A DNA stretch of 64,000 nucleotides from Cryptomeria japonica (Eukaryota; Streptophyta; Pinopsida; Cupressales; Cupressaceae), in assembly GCF_030272615.1 (NCBI RefSeq), contig NC_081408.1:201214341-201278340 (forward strand), read 5' to 3'. The translations under genes were made by a program, and so were the position numbers. The notes beneath the pieces are model-generated. The model did not search any database and was not told where the DNA came from. It was given only the letters and a program-made list of their open reading frames with translations. Within the stretch, counting starts at the first letter, position 1; the number at the start of each line of letters is the position of its first letter. This document shows positions 32,936 through 46,025 of this stretch, piece by piece.

Positions 32936-35735
32936 TGTTTGACACAATGCACCACTGAGAAGGGGGTGAATCAATGGTTATCAAAATTTTTCCCTTTAGC
33001 TATCCTAGGTGTGTATACCAGTCATGGAATCTAACACAATGTAGAATTATCGGATAGTGGGGAGACCAACACAAATGCAAACACACAAGGGGACATCACA
33101 TAACACTAGCATATATGAGGAAAACCCAGGATGGGAAAAACCTCGGTGAGCAATGCTACTAGAGTCTATTTCTCTAATCTAGCCTCACAATCAAATCTTT
33201 GTTACAATGTTTAGGGAACTAACCCAAGGAGCTACAATCCCTATCTTGTTTATGGGCTACAACCCAAAGGAACTACAATTCCTGATTTAAGGCACCAACC
33301 CAAGGAGCTAAAACCCAAAGGAGCTACAACTCAGTGATCACTATGAGAACATCAATTACAAAAGTATTTATCTTGTTAAAAGTGAATCTTGTAACCATTT
33401 CATATACCTTACTCTGCCGGTGAGATACCTTCTCTGCTACACCGGTACACTTCTCTTGCTGCTCACATCTGTTGCTTCACTTCTGGTAAACTCTATCGGT
33501 TCACCTCTACTATCCTTCTTCTCTACTGGATCTCCTCCTCACTGCTCTACTATTCATGGGTACTACACTCTGTCAGTCCATTGTCTGCCTTCTCTACAGC
33601 TCTCTTCACTTCTGCTCTATTGACATAACCACTTCTGGTTCTGCACTGCTACAAGTTGAACTCTTCAACCTGGTTCTCTCTCGCACTCAGTCTCTTCTTA
33701 TATATTCATCGAGTAATTGACTACTTTTTTCTCACATGAATAAGTAGCACCCTCTTCTTCTATGCAATAGCTCTACTCTTTCATCCAGTTGCAACCATCT
33801 CTATTTTTGGCTTGCATATTTATAGACTAGTTTTCCTGCTAAAAACCAATTCAAACTTTGAGTGGTTAGGGTTTCCTCACTTACCTCAAGGAAAACCAAA
33901 TCCAATCAAATATTTCTTGATCTGATCTCTCTGACAGCCAACTATACACCTTCACCATTATTACACCTTATTGACCATGCCTTCCATCTTTGGCAATCTT
34001 CTTTTTACCTTATTGGCTGATCTCTTGGTCAAGCACCAAGATTGGTCTTGCTGTATCCTTCAACTACCTCAATCTTCTCGATCACTCTTAGCTGTCTCTC
34101 AGTTGTCCTTTAGACCTTGAGCCGCAAACCACTGCAATAACTCTGCAACACGTCCCATGATTTATGGGATCTTCTATTAATGTCGACCAACTTTGAAACT
34201 ACCACGTCGATGTACATTCCTTCTTCATCTAAATGCAGGTCCGCCACCTTAACTCCATGTGTCATCCAGGTCGACCAACTACCATCTTGACTCTTCATGT
34301 TGGTCCAGATAGGATTAACGACCAAACACTCTACTGATTTCTCTTCTCTACCAGTTTACTAACCCTACCGATATCTCACATTCCACCAGTTAACTGTCGG
34401 TGGAACACCAAAACCAGTCTCCAGACATGTCTATCCAAAGGATGCTCATTCCCACAAGGTGGGAAGACATCTGCATTTGCACCTTGTTGATATTACCAGC
34501 GGACTTATATATTGATAAGCACTCTTGATGACACTCTGTCATCAACCTTTACCAGACTCCATCTTTAGTCATGCCACATTCCTTTTTTGCATCTGCTTAG
34601 CCTTTCCTTCTCCTTAATCAGCTCGGACCATATCACAACTAGTTTGTCAAGATGACAAATACATCACACTCCATCTATTCTTGCAACTTAACTTTCCTTC
34701 TCTATTGGTCTAGTGCACATTCCCATTCTCATGCACTTAAGGCATTCCCTCAATTCATCGGTAGATCTGGTGTGAACCTTCAAACACTTGCCTTTACATC
34801 TTCTTCTTTATCTCACAAAGATATGATGCACACAATGCATAATAGGAGATAATCTCCACTTACCTATGGAGTGACACCATCTTCTTTCTGAAATGTACTC
34901 ATGTGACTTCCCTATTTGTGTAGCATATCTTCAAATAGGCACATGTGATCCAGTGATTTCACTTTCAATGTGAGTCATTTCTTCTCATGATGACTGCATC
35001 TTCATCTAGAGGGATTTATGTTGTTCTGTAACTTCACAACATACCTGTGATCTATTAGTTCTTCTCCTACCATGTTGATGTGATTTAGGTAACATTTTGC
35101 CTCTTCATCACAAACAATAGCTCAAGCACATTGACCCTCCAGCTTGTACACTGGTCATGAGCTTTGCAAGCTGACAACCACTCACTTGGTTGGTCTGACT
35201 TCTCTATGTCAACACATCACTTACCTGTTGACATCCTTTCCTTAAGAGTGATACACTATACCGGTACCGATCACTTTCCCAACTCATCCACACAAGTTAG
35301 GCACTAACTTGTGTACCGGTGACTCCCAGGGTCATCTTCCTTACCTTACCATTGTTCTGCAACACAAGGTAATATCAAAGATATCTCAACCTATACTCCT
35401 CCTTGACAGTGTTGCACATACATCTCTCATACCATTTGACATGAATGACAACCCAATTCCAACTAAAGTAATCACCTTGTGAGAATGATCCAAGTGAGTA
35501 CATCTGGACCTGAGAATTCCAACTCACTATAATAAATATGCCTCTAGTGATCAAAGTCTCAGAGGATGGGATTATTTGATTTTTCTCTTTGAGATATCTC
35601 ATATAAGGCATTTTGTAGGGCCTCACGGTTTCAATGACATTTATGTGACTACAACTTGTTTCAGTACCTTGTCGGGCTATAGGACTCAATCATGCTTGTG
35701 TGACTTCAAGGGGTAATTTCAAATGAAATTATTGA
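32936..35735 (-). mobile_element. Copia-type remnant inserted in the B leader (ends approximate)
   Basis: The left edge, TGTTTGACACAATGC followed by GAGAAGGGGGTGAATCAATGG, has the same plan as the left edges of the inner and outer element LTRs. A later ATGAGGAAAACCCAGGATGGG block also matches them. The unit is rich in CCGGT words, as the inner element is. B leader sequence resumes by 35755. I could not find a target duplication or the second edge, so the boundaries are estimates. Confidence 0.55.
35375..35689 (-). pseudogene. ORF remnant in the copia-type insertion, unknown product
   Basis: A 104-codon minus-strand frame containing RPYKMPYMRYLKEKNQIIP and then ITRGIFIIVSWNSQVQMYSL. The composition is protein-like rather than low-complexity. 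It lies where the interior of the insertion should be. I do not recognise it, and it shows no clear match to the inner element ORF2. Confidence 0.4.
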
Positions 35736-36853
35736 CTAAGAACTATAAGATAGAGGCTCCCCAATTCACCTCCGAAAAGGGGATAATCTTTGTGCAAGAG
35801 AGATATTAACTCTCCCAAGACACTTGCCATATCGTGTCCCCATTAGCATTTGGAGTCAGCTAATACGAAGTTGACAATCCATTGCATGAGACTTAGTGGC
35901 TATATTCTGATTAACTATTGGGTGTGTACCTAAATCTGCAAGCAAATTTTTTCTTCTCTAAGACAACTTATGTAGGGTTAGCGTGTTGTGCTTGAAAGTC
36001 ATTATACATCTTGCACGTTTACTGTGTTTTCATCCCTAAAACTAAAACTAAAATACTGAAAGTAGAGAAAATAGATCAAAAACATCAACAAATCAATGAT
36101 CAAACCTTTGTTTGTGTCCAAAAACTAGTCTTTGTCAAAACTTTGTCTATGTTAGAATCTCGTCGCTGTCTAATCCTTTGTCATATAAGTCTATTGAACT
36201 GTCATCTAGCTACATACATATTGTCGTACGAGTCTTCATTGATCCTATTAGTTTGTCATCTAACTCTATAAAAACTATCATATGAGTCTACATAATTATC
36301 ATCTAGACCTTATCATAGTGTTGTACGAATAACAATCATACTCAATAGATTGTCATCTGGAGGCCATAAAACTGTTGTGCAAGTTTAGGCAGAAAATCAT
36401 ATGAGAAACTCTCTATCGTCAGCTAGCTATTAAATTGTCGTCTGGGTCTGAAAACTCTGTTGTACAAAATTCTCATTTTTTCAGTCCAGAACAGTCAAAC
36501 TTGCTTAAATCAGTCTATAATGAGCATAAAAAATCTTGATAGTGTACCCCTACCATTGTTTTGCATGATTTTGTCGATCATCTTTTAGCTAGTTCAATCA
36601 ACTACTTATCAAACTTAAGTCACTTAGATCACGTCTTATACAGGATAGATTATTGCTGAAACCAGACTGAGTCTTAGTCACTTCTCTCAAATCAAACTAA
36701 GTTACCTAGATCACATCTTATACAGGATAGATCTTTCCTAAAACTAGACTGAATCTTAGTTACTTCTCTCTATCACTACGTTAAATAAACAACTAAATTC
36801 AATTTGATCTTGACTTCTGCATCACATCTAGCTCTCGGTCATAACAGTTCTAA

Positions 36854-38809
36854 ATGCCTGCTCAAACTAGAAGTTCTTGCAAGAAAGCTGACAAAGGTAA
36901 AGGACTATCCTTTTCATCAAAAGATAATCCATTTTTTGTAGAAGACCCCATCTCTAATAAACCTTCATCATCAAATTTACCAATTTTTTATCAAACCTTA
37001 TCTCCCACCATGTCTGGAGAAAGGCAAGAAAGACAAGCTACTAAACATGATACTTATGACAATCTCAGCACCCATGCTAATGATAGTGATTCCTCATCTA
37101 GCGATTTTGAAGCCTTTGAACCTTCAAAAGCTATTATAAATAGTTGTCAAAAAGGATAAATATTTCTGAGAAATGATGAATATCATCATGGCTAGAGAAA
37201 AGGAATATTATTTTCTAGAGCTAGCAAAGCAAGGTGCTAAACTTCCTATTGATTATAACATTAAAACTCTTATCACTAAAGAGGAAGAGACACCTTTAGC
37301 ACTGGTAAACAAACAATTACAAGCATTACAGACTGAAATCACAGAAATGAAAAACAAGGATAAATCATCAAAGCAATATTCTTTGGACACGATATGCCCA
37401 TTTCCATTTGACAAAATCCTTTACATGCCACCATTTCCTTCAAGAGTGGAGATTCCTAAGTTTGACAAATATGACAAAAATGCAGATCCTTAAGACCATG
37501 TCAGAGAATTTGGTGCTTTATATATGGAGTTCATGCACGAACAAACATATCTCTTGAGCCTTTTCCTGAGGAGTTTAGGAGGACAAGCTATGGAATGGTT
37601 TTCGAGCCTACCTATGGGAATTAAAACTTTTGAGGAATTAGTTGAATCATTTCTCCAACAATACTCCTATAATATTCATATCCAGTCACTATGATTGAGC
37701 TTTGCAATACTAAACAGATAATAGGAGAGCCTTTTCTCACTTTTCTTCAATGTTGGAGAAATATGGTCTCTAGATATTCATGGCCTATTTCAGATTCTGA
37801 GAAGATGGATATCATTTTCAATAACTTGATCCCTGAATTAAAATATAGTATCTAGATGCAAGTATACCCTTCATTCAATAAAATGGTAGATAGTGCCCTT
37901 AGAATGTAAGATGTGCTTATAAAGAAAGGAGATATATCACTTTGGAAAGAAACACAACAAGGCTCTAGTTCCAAAGAAAAGAAGAAATACTAGAAATACG
38001 GAAAGGTAACAATATAAATGTTGTTAATGATGATGGAGTGGTAGAAACTATTAAATATAAATGTTGTTAATGATGATGGAGTGGTAGACACTGTTAAAAC
38101 AAAATCAAAACCCACAATATTTAATCTAGCTAGTGGCAAACAAGCACTCAAAGCAGCTAAAACTGTAGTAGAAAATCCTCTGAAAAAATCAAAAGAGTGG
38201 GTTAAAGAGAAACCTTGGCTTTCAAATCCTAAACGCGATTTCACTCCTCTAGAAGAATCGTATGAATCAACTTTTAAGACTTTATTGGAAAATGATCTGA
38301 TAAAATTGTCAGACAACTATAGACAATATGATCCAGAAGTTAAACCCAAAAGGTAGAGGTAAAACAAATACTGTGAATATCATCGAAACAAGGGTCATAT
38401 AAAAAACAACTGCATGAAACTCAAACATGAGATTCAAGACCTCATCGATGCTAGCAAAATTATTGTTGGAAATCACACAACTAATGTTGATCACAAAGCT
38501 TTTAAAGATCCCTTACCTTCTTATGAACAAGGTGATTCCTTAAAATCCAAGGGAGGTGCCAAAGTCAAATACACCTACACTAACAATGACAATGTGATCA
38601 ACATGATTGAATCTTCCCAATCCAAGTATTGCAATGTGATCATAATCAAAGATAAACAAAATAAAGCACAAATTGCAAATGTTATGACCTGCTCTCAAAA
38701 GAAGGTTACTCTCCAAGGAGCTAGTTGCTCAACTCCTGATCAAAGAACATCAAACATGCTGACTTCTTCAAATAGACAACTAGATATGATCACAACTAAA
38801 TCTAAATAG
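36854..38809 (+). pseudogene. B gag, broken
   Basis: Begins MPAQTRSSCKKADKGKGLSF at 36854, the first ATG after the leader. After stops and frame changes the gag core is clear around 37380-37700: FPSRVEIPKFDKYDKNADP, then LFLRSLGGQAMEWFSSLP and FEELVESFLQQY. A duplication of 43 bases at about 38012-38090 shifts the frame. Near 38372 a knuckle variant reads CEYHRNKGHIKNNC, spaced like CX2CX4HX4C but with His as the second ligand, followed by MKLKHEIQDLID, a usual Tat gag tail. It would coat the element RNA if intact; this copy cannot. Confidence 0.8.
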
Positions 38810-38851
38810 TTGGTTTCATCATCCTCTCTTGGTTATAGCATTATCGAATGA

Positions 38852-39470
38852 TTGAAAAGAACTACCACTCAAATCTCCATTTTTGAACTGCTTAAGATCT
38901 CTTCTGCTCATATAGAGAGCCTGAACAAAGCTTTGCTCACTACTAATGTCCCTAAAGGTTTAGATGTAGATTGGTTTCAAGCTATGGTGGGTCACCTGAC
39001 TTTGTCTTATTACCTCACCTTCTCTGAAGAAGATGACAACTTACTGAATCACCCACATAACCAACCATTACATATCGAATCTGTGATCCATAAACACCGA
39101 GCCAAATGTGTTTTGATAGATGGAGGCACTGGGTTGAATATTTGTACCTACAATCTACTGACATAGCTGGTATTTTCTAAAAATGTCATTGATCCAACAA
39201 AGAAAATAACAATCAGAGCCTATGATGAAGTAGAGAGAACCTCTAAAGGTCTGGTGCTATTATCAATCAGGGTAGAACCTATGGAATGAGATGTTATTTT
39301 CCAAGTTCTTGACCTTCCTCTTCCATACAACATCTTACTAGGCAAGCCATGAATTCATGAAATAAAAGTAGTATCATCTATATATCATCAGTGCTTGAAA
39401 TTTCCTTATAATGGAGTTGAAGTTAGTATTCTTGTTGATACAAGCTATACCTGTAATAAATTAGCGTAGA
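38852..39470 (+). pseudogene. B aspartic protease
   Basis: The frame 38852-39166 ends with KCVLIDGGTGLNICTYNLL, the active-site region, with Asp at 39119-39121; Tat-type proteases often have Asp-Gly-Gly here instead of Asp-Ser/Thr-Gly. After a stop, [15 protein letters not shown] gives the family's second conserved block, ILLG. The protease would cut gag-pol. Several in-frame stops inactivate it. Confidence 0.8.
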
Positions 39471-41345
39471 GTACTGATACTTTTGTTCCTCATAATAGAG
39501 AAACCTCTACTGCTGAAAGTTCAGAAACTTTGATGAAAGATTTAGAAAAGAAATTGAAAATCACAAATACTAGCATGGATGGATAAAACATAGAACCTGT
39601 ACTTTTACTAACATCTCTTCCTCCATCACCAAGACAGTCTGGAAAACCATCAGAGGCTATGAAGCCACAAACTTCAACTCCAAATGTCATTTATGATGGT
39701 ATTTTTGTACACTCCTCTACTTCCCTTGTAGATGAAATAGAAGAGGATGTTGTTCTCAAATGGATTTTTAAAGAATATAGTAAAAACATACCATCACTAA
39801 GTCTACAAATGATAAAGCTAGACTTGGATACAATCTAAGAAAGTCATCAGATCAGAAACATACTTCTCGTCATCATTCTAAGTGGAGGAAAAATATACTA
39901 CCTTCAACATCACAGGAAATAAATATAGAGCAAACTCAGGAAGAGTATGAAAATGAATAAGAATAATTGACAATCAAGAGAGAAGAAGTAGTTGGTAATC
40001 GAGTTCCAATTGTATCAACAATAACACTACAAGGAGTAGAAATCCCAGAAGATATGTGAGAAGAAATCGAAGGAATTAAAGAGTTGTTTGTACCACTGAA
40101 CATTTCAGTCACATACACAGGTAGAAAGCAAATAGATGATTCATCTTTCAAATACATCTACTACAGAAACTCTCGAATAATCTAGTGATATCATAGATGA
40201 AGCACAAGAGATAATGCGCTTAAAGATGCAAATAGAAATAGAAGAAATCAGACTAAAAAGACAAGACTATGAACAACAGCTGAAAGAATAAAGAACACAA
40301 GAAAATTCTTCACCTACTATATCTCCCTCTAATGAGATAGAAAAAATCAAGTATAGAACTACAAAAGAAGAATTAGAGGCTCTAGAAGTAGGGCTAGTCA
40401 TTACCCCAGAGGAAGCTGAATGGAAAATATGACAGAGACTAAAAGAGCCATCAAGATTATGTCAATAGGTATGTCAAATACAAGTGATCAATGAACCAAA
40501 TCACAAAGGAACTTGCAGCATCAAAGATGTAGATATTGATGCTATACATACTTTTACTAAATCACTTGAACAAGAGTCAAAAACTTCATCTTATGACTCC
40601 GATCACTCTGACATAAGCTCTATTTATGACAATACCTATTCGACATCAAACTATGACTACTCTGTCATAAATGTTGAGATTTTGCCTACTGACCTTGTTA
40701 TTGTCAAACCACAATTTGTAGTCCAGTCTGAAGTAGAGGACTATGCTAGTGGTAGGTTTGTTGGGTTAGGTCCCCTAAATATTAATGTGCACTTCGATAA
40801 TCATGTTGTAACTCTTCCTTGTCTCGAGACACTTATGCAAGGTAGTCTTCTATAACTCGACTTGTCGATCCAAGGTTGTGATGACAATACCGTGAACTCT
40901 CTTGAACCTGTTAAAACTTTATCCTTGGTACATGCAGAACTAATTGACTGTACTCTTCAAGACCAACCTTTGAATATACTTACCTTTGCCAATGACTATA
41001 CCTTAGCTTGCTATCTTAATGCAGTTGAACCAATGGACTCTTCCACCAGTGAATAAAGTGCGAACATGAGAGCAACAAATGTCAAGTATCTTAGTCAAAA
41101 AAATGAAAAAAATGAAAAAAAAGAGTTCTAATGGTGAAAACCACACTGTGGTAGTGTCAGAATAAAAAATAGTAGAAATAAAGGATGCACCTAATGGTCA
41201 AAACCTCTCTGAGGTGCCTGAAGGTGAGATACTTGACATTTCGCCTAATCACTTTCAAGAGCAATCATTCGTACTAATTGAACCTACATAGGAAGTAAAC
41301 ATTGGAATAGAAGAAGCTCATCACACCATACATGTAGCTCAATCC
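39471..41345 (+). pseudogene. B linker between protease and RT
   Basis: Broken frames (40484-40855, 40862-41056 and others) rich in Glu, Ser and Asp with no recognised domain. A similar acidic linker lies between protease and RNase H in C (46026-46900), so the segment belongs to the pol polyprotein of this family. Product role unknown. Confidence 0.5.
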
Positions 41346-42050
41346 TTGTCAGCCCAAGAACTAATTGAATTTGTTGATTTCTTTACAGAAAAGAAGATCA
41401 ATTTTGCATGGACATATGTTGATATGCCAGGTCTAGATCCTGACCTCATAATGCATCATCTCTCTATCACTCCTGGAGTTAAACTTGTTAAGCAAAAACT
41501 CCGAAAAATGCATCCTCATGTTGCATCACTTGTTAAGGCTGAGCTAGAAAAATTACTAAAAGCTAGATTCATCAGAGCAATTGATTATGATGAATGGATA
41601 TCTAATATTGTACCTATTTCTAAACTTGACAAATCAATCCGTGTTTGCACTAATTTCAGAGTTTTAAACAAATCCTATCTAAATGATGATTTTCCGCTAC
41701 CCAACATAGACATGATCATGGACATGACTGCTGACTATGAAATGTACTCTTGAATGGATGGGTTTTTAGGATACAATCAGATCAAAATTGCACCTGAGGA
41801 TCAAGAGAAGACAACATTCACCTATGCATGGGCAACTTTCTGCTGGAATGTAATGCCCTTTGGTTTAAAGAATGCAAGTGCTACTTATCAAAGAGCTGTA
41901 ACAACAATTTTTCATGACATGATGCACAAAAACATGGAGGATTATGTTGATGACACTCTAGTTAAGTCCATGAAAAGATCAACACATCTATCAGAACTAG
42001 GTCCAATATCTGATAGAATAGAAAAATTCAAACTTAGATTAAATCCTAAG
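41346..42050 (+). pseudogene. B reverse transcriptase, N-terminal and catalytic part
   Basis: RT copies element RNA into DNA. The frame has FAWTYVDMPGLDPDLIMHHL and then KLRKMHPHVASLVKAELEKL upstream of the RT fingers. VCTNFRVLNKSYLNDDFPLP follows, then a TGA at 41752, then GFLGYNQIKIAPEDQEKTTF, WNVMPFGLKNASATYQRAV and the catalytic YVDD at 41943-41954. All are standard Ty3/gypsy RT landmarks in order. The domain is cut at 42050 by element C and continues at 51447. Confidence 0.9.
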
Positions 42051-43042
42051 TGTATACACCTAAAAATGGTCTGAAGATAATTAATTGAACAAGCAATTAT
42101 TTAATTAATACTCCTTGCCAATTTAATTGAATTCACTAAGCAATTTGATTAAATTTCCCCTTTCATCTACTTATTAATAAATCTAAGGATTTATTTAATA
42201 GGTTAATTTCATCCCCTTTGATTAATTAATTCCCTCCACCAAAATCATTTCTTCTAATCCACTAATTAATTAAAACAAATTAAATTCATGAGTTGTTGAT
42301 ATTAATTAGCCTTTTCCTATTATTTGAATTTTTAAATTCAAATTCTCCTAACTTCTACCACTCCTAAACCTAACCCATTCTACCTACCCACATGTCCCCT
42401 TTCATCCAACCTCTCCTAGAACCATTGTGACACTTGTCACTAAGTGTTTCCTTTCATCCAACCCTTCTAGAAGCCTCTTGACACTTGTCACCATAGAGTT
42501 GATAGATGTTCCCTTTAATCCAACCCCCTTTCCCAACCTCCTCCAATTTAACCATTGATATCTTCAAATCAATCTTGACTTTTGATTCCTGGCACCTCAC
42601 CCCTAGCCTTAAAAATCCTATAAATAGACCTCATTTTGGAGCAATATGGATCCCATCTCATTCTCATCTTATGCATCGTTACTATAGGCATCTAGCTTCT
42701 AGTTAATCATCTTAGCAATGTTATCATGCTCAATTGTAGCTTAAATGCATCTTCATTCTAGCTTATTTTCTAGAATAATCATGAAATCATATAGCTTCAT
42801 CATTCTATTCTTGCTAGATCATGCATCTTCATCATTCAAATCCTCCATCTAAGTGTATTCAAGTCATTGGAATTTGCATAACAAGATTTGATAGCAAAAT
42901 TCATACTTGCATTTACTAGGAGGCAATAGGTCGATTAGCTATAATTTTACATTTCATTGTTTTAATTCACTAACTGTTGCTTGTAATGACTTATTGAGTG
43001 CATTGTGTTTGTAGTTACAGGTACACTTCACAGAGCACGACA
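42051..43042 (+). repeat. C 5' LTR (992 bp)
   Basis: Starts TGTATACACCTAAAAATGG and ends CACAGAGCACGACA. TATA-type word CCTATAAATAGACC near 42618. Confidence 0.93.
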
Positions 43043-43045
43043 TTT

Positions 43046-43064
43046 TGGCACCCACCATGGGGCC
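43046..43064 (+). other. C primer binding site
   Basis: TGGCACCCACCATGGGGCC, three bases after the LTR; a close relative of the B site. Confidence 0.75.
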
Positions 43065-45077
43065 GAAATCATCTCTTTTGGCCTCTTAATCTTCAGCAAA
43101 CTTCATCTATGTCCGACTCTGTTTTAGAAATTTGTACGAGTTGCTTTTCCAGATCGTACAAACTTCCTTTCAGCATAGGATGACGAGAAATTCTAACTTG
43201 TACAAGGTGATTCTTCTTTCGTACGACACCCTTTTACTCATTACAAATGGTTGATCTGGTGTCGTATGAGATCCTTTTCATTGTCATACAGGAGCAAAAT
43301 ATTTATCGTACCAGTTTCTGCTTTAGAATTTTCTGATTTGTTCTAGCTCATTCCTATGTTGTACGAGCCTATTTGTATTCATGTGTGAAATCTAAATTTG
43401 TGTCGCACTAACTGGAAATTTGTTTTGTATGAGTCTCTATCTCTATAATTTTTTAACAGACTACATGTTAGGGTTTTCTGATTTTAATTCAAACTTCACT
43501 AATGCTAACCCTGACAGGTTTGTGAGATTGTTGGCAGCCTAACTCTTTCCTGTAGGATGATTTAAGAAGAAACACTTGTCAAAGACAAATTTCAAAAACA
43601 TAATCATGACTACTAATGGATCTATTTTGCAGGTTGCCTATGAATTTTACTAAACTTTCTATATTCATGAAAGTTTTCTAGGAACACTTCAATTTGGGCT
43701 TAAAGAAATAAACAATTATGTCTTTCGTGTCTTTGATGATAGGAAAGTATGCTCTCACCTTTCTTAGGTGATCAGAAAGTTAGACTCATCTTTTTCTTTC
43801 ATTAGTGCATTTCTTTAGTAGGCCTTCCCTCCTGAGGAGTAATAACTCTTAGCCCTTAAGGTCGGTGAGAGGGGAACGACCTAAGTGGGAATGGCTAATG
43901 CTAAGTAATCCAACCCACTATAAAATAAATGTGTTTTTATGAAAATCAAAGCAACAACAGTGCTCAGGAATAGCTCTCCTCCGTACCTTCAGGTATATCA
44001 AACCTTGGTTTTCAAGGCTAGGAGACCTCTTTTTTGAGTTTATACCCCGACGCGTCGAATGGATCCCTTACTAGTGTCAGTTAAAATAGAATCTACCCGA
44101 TTCACCTCTAAAAGGGTGATAATCTTTGTGCAAGAGAGATAGTAACTCTCCCAAGACACTTGCCATATTGTGCCCCCATTAGCATTTGGAGTCAGATTAT
44201 ACGGTGTTGAGAATCCATTGTGTGAGACTCAGCGGCCGTGTTCTGATTAACTATTGGGTGTGTACCTAAGTCAGCAAGAAAATGTTTTCATTCTCAGCCA
44301 ACTTCCTTAGGGTTTAGCTTGATTGGGAGTCATTTATCACATCATGTGTTTGCTGTGTATTCATCCCTAAATTGAAAAATCAGACACTTAAAACTGGAAA
44401 ACCAAAGCAAAATATCAGAATTCAGTGATCAAAAACTCAAACAAGCAAACAATTTTTATCACTATTCAAATACCTGTCATACGAGTCAGGAGTCTTGGTC
44501 ATATTACTTGATCTTTTATCATACGAGTCAAGATTCTATGTCGTACGAAACACTACTTTCCACATGAAATCACTAGTTTGTCATTCTATAGTATATCTCT
44601 TGTCATTTTAGGCTTTATAATCTACCATACGAAACTCTACATTTGTTAGTCCCGAGTCATGTCATGCATGCTTGTTTTAGATTTATCATTTATGCTTGAT
44701 CAATTTGAGGTAAACATAAACACCTGTTATCTATTATTCTGTGCTTAAATTGTTTACTTGGTTTGCTTGGTCAAGTTATCACCCATCAAAATTAGACTCT
44801 AGAAGATAAACACCTCAAGATTTTCAAGTGCTCATCCTCAACAAGCTCAAAATCTAAACATCTCAAAGTGCATTATCACCCTCTTTGGTAAACTGATCAC
44901 TCAAACATAGTTTCTCATCAGGATCAATCATCCTTTATCATGAAACTGAACCATTTGGTCAGGATAATATTGTCCCACATCGTAGGATATATCGTTCCTA
45001 CTGGACTTGGTTCTTATCAAATCACCACCATTGCACTCCAAAACCGAAGCTTGAAAAACTAGCAAACCTTTAAAAAC
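43065..45077 (+). other. C leader
   Basis: No gene. TCGTACGA-like words cluster at 43125-43435 and 44460-44640. The segment 44090-44330 is homologous to 35755-36000 of B. Confidence 0.6.
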
Positions 45078-46020
45078 TTGAATCCTCTTTTAGTGTCATA
45101 TCACTCTATCGTATCTACCTTGACAATTGATCACTTATCAAAACAACTTTTAGACAATCAAACCCCTAAAATGGAAACAAAAACATTTGAAATAGCTGAA
45201 AATCATATCAACATGACATACCAAAGAAAAATACAAGTAACAAGCCAACATATCAGAGAAATCAAACAAATCCAAAATCAAAATCCAACTATGTTAAAAC
45301 CTCACAAGGATTTAAATACATTTCAAAAGAAAGGTGGCTCTTTTATGCACCTCTTAAAGAGATTTCTAAAGGATTTGGCTAAAGAAGATCAAAATTGTAC
45401 ACCTATGTCTAGCAATGGCTCATCCCCCCATAAGCAAATTGACGCTCCAAAGGCATCTATTCCTACACCTCTTGAAATCTTGCAAGAATCTTCCATACCA
45501 TCATCACCAAAGAATACATCCAAAGATGAAGTTCCCCAAGGGATATCCAAAATTGCTATCAAACCTATTTTAGAGGATCCTATTCAAAGCTCATCTCCTT
45601 CATATCCAAGCATTAAGTCATTGCAAAATCCCCATAGTGCTCCCTTGAAAATTGAAGTCCTCATTCATAGAATGCTTGTTAAATGTGTCCTAATAGATGG
45701 GGGAGTTGGCCTGAACATTTGCTCTATGAATCTTGTCCGTGCTCTAGGCTATTCACAAGATGTAGTTGATCCTCAAAAAAAGATAAAAATCAAAGCACAT
45801 AATAAAGAAGAGCATTCATCTAAAGGAATGGTGATATTACCCATCATAGTGGCACCATTGTAGAAGGACATAGCATGCCAAGTTCTAGACGTGGACCTAC
45901 CATACAATATACTCTTGGGGAGACCATGGATACATGACTTGCAAGTTGTCCCATCAACCTATCATCAATGTGTCAAATTTCCATACAATGGACTGGAAAT
46001 CATAACTTGAGCAGACTCAA
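45078..46020 (+). pseudogene. C protease with atypical N-terminal region in place of gag
   Basis: A 261-codon frame from MNPLLVSYHSIVSTLTIDHL (ATG at 45078) has no gag core and no zinc knuckle. Its first 190 residues are polar and Ser/Pro-rich. The protease follows: KCVLIDGGVGLNICSMNLV with catalytic Asp near 45696, then, past a stop at 45861, [19 protein letters not shown]. Compared with B, the gag part has been lost or replaced, so C would need gag from elsewhere. Confidence 0.75.
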
Positions 46021-46025
46021 ATCTA

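Larger units (their letters stand above)
32253..36853 (+). other. B leader, interrupted, with TCGTACGA-type repeats
   Basis: No gene in the leader itself. Words around the palindrome TCGTACGA recur at 32328-32400 and 36210-36470. The segment 35755-36000 matches 44090-44330 of C. An insertion of about 2.8 kb occupies 32936-35735. Near 36620-36745 a block CTTATACAGGATAGAT is repeated twice with an interval of about 90 bases. Confidence 0.65.
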
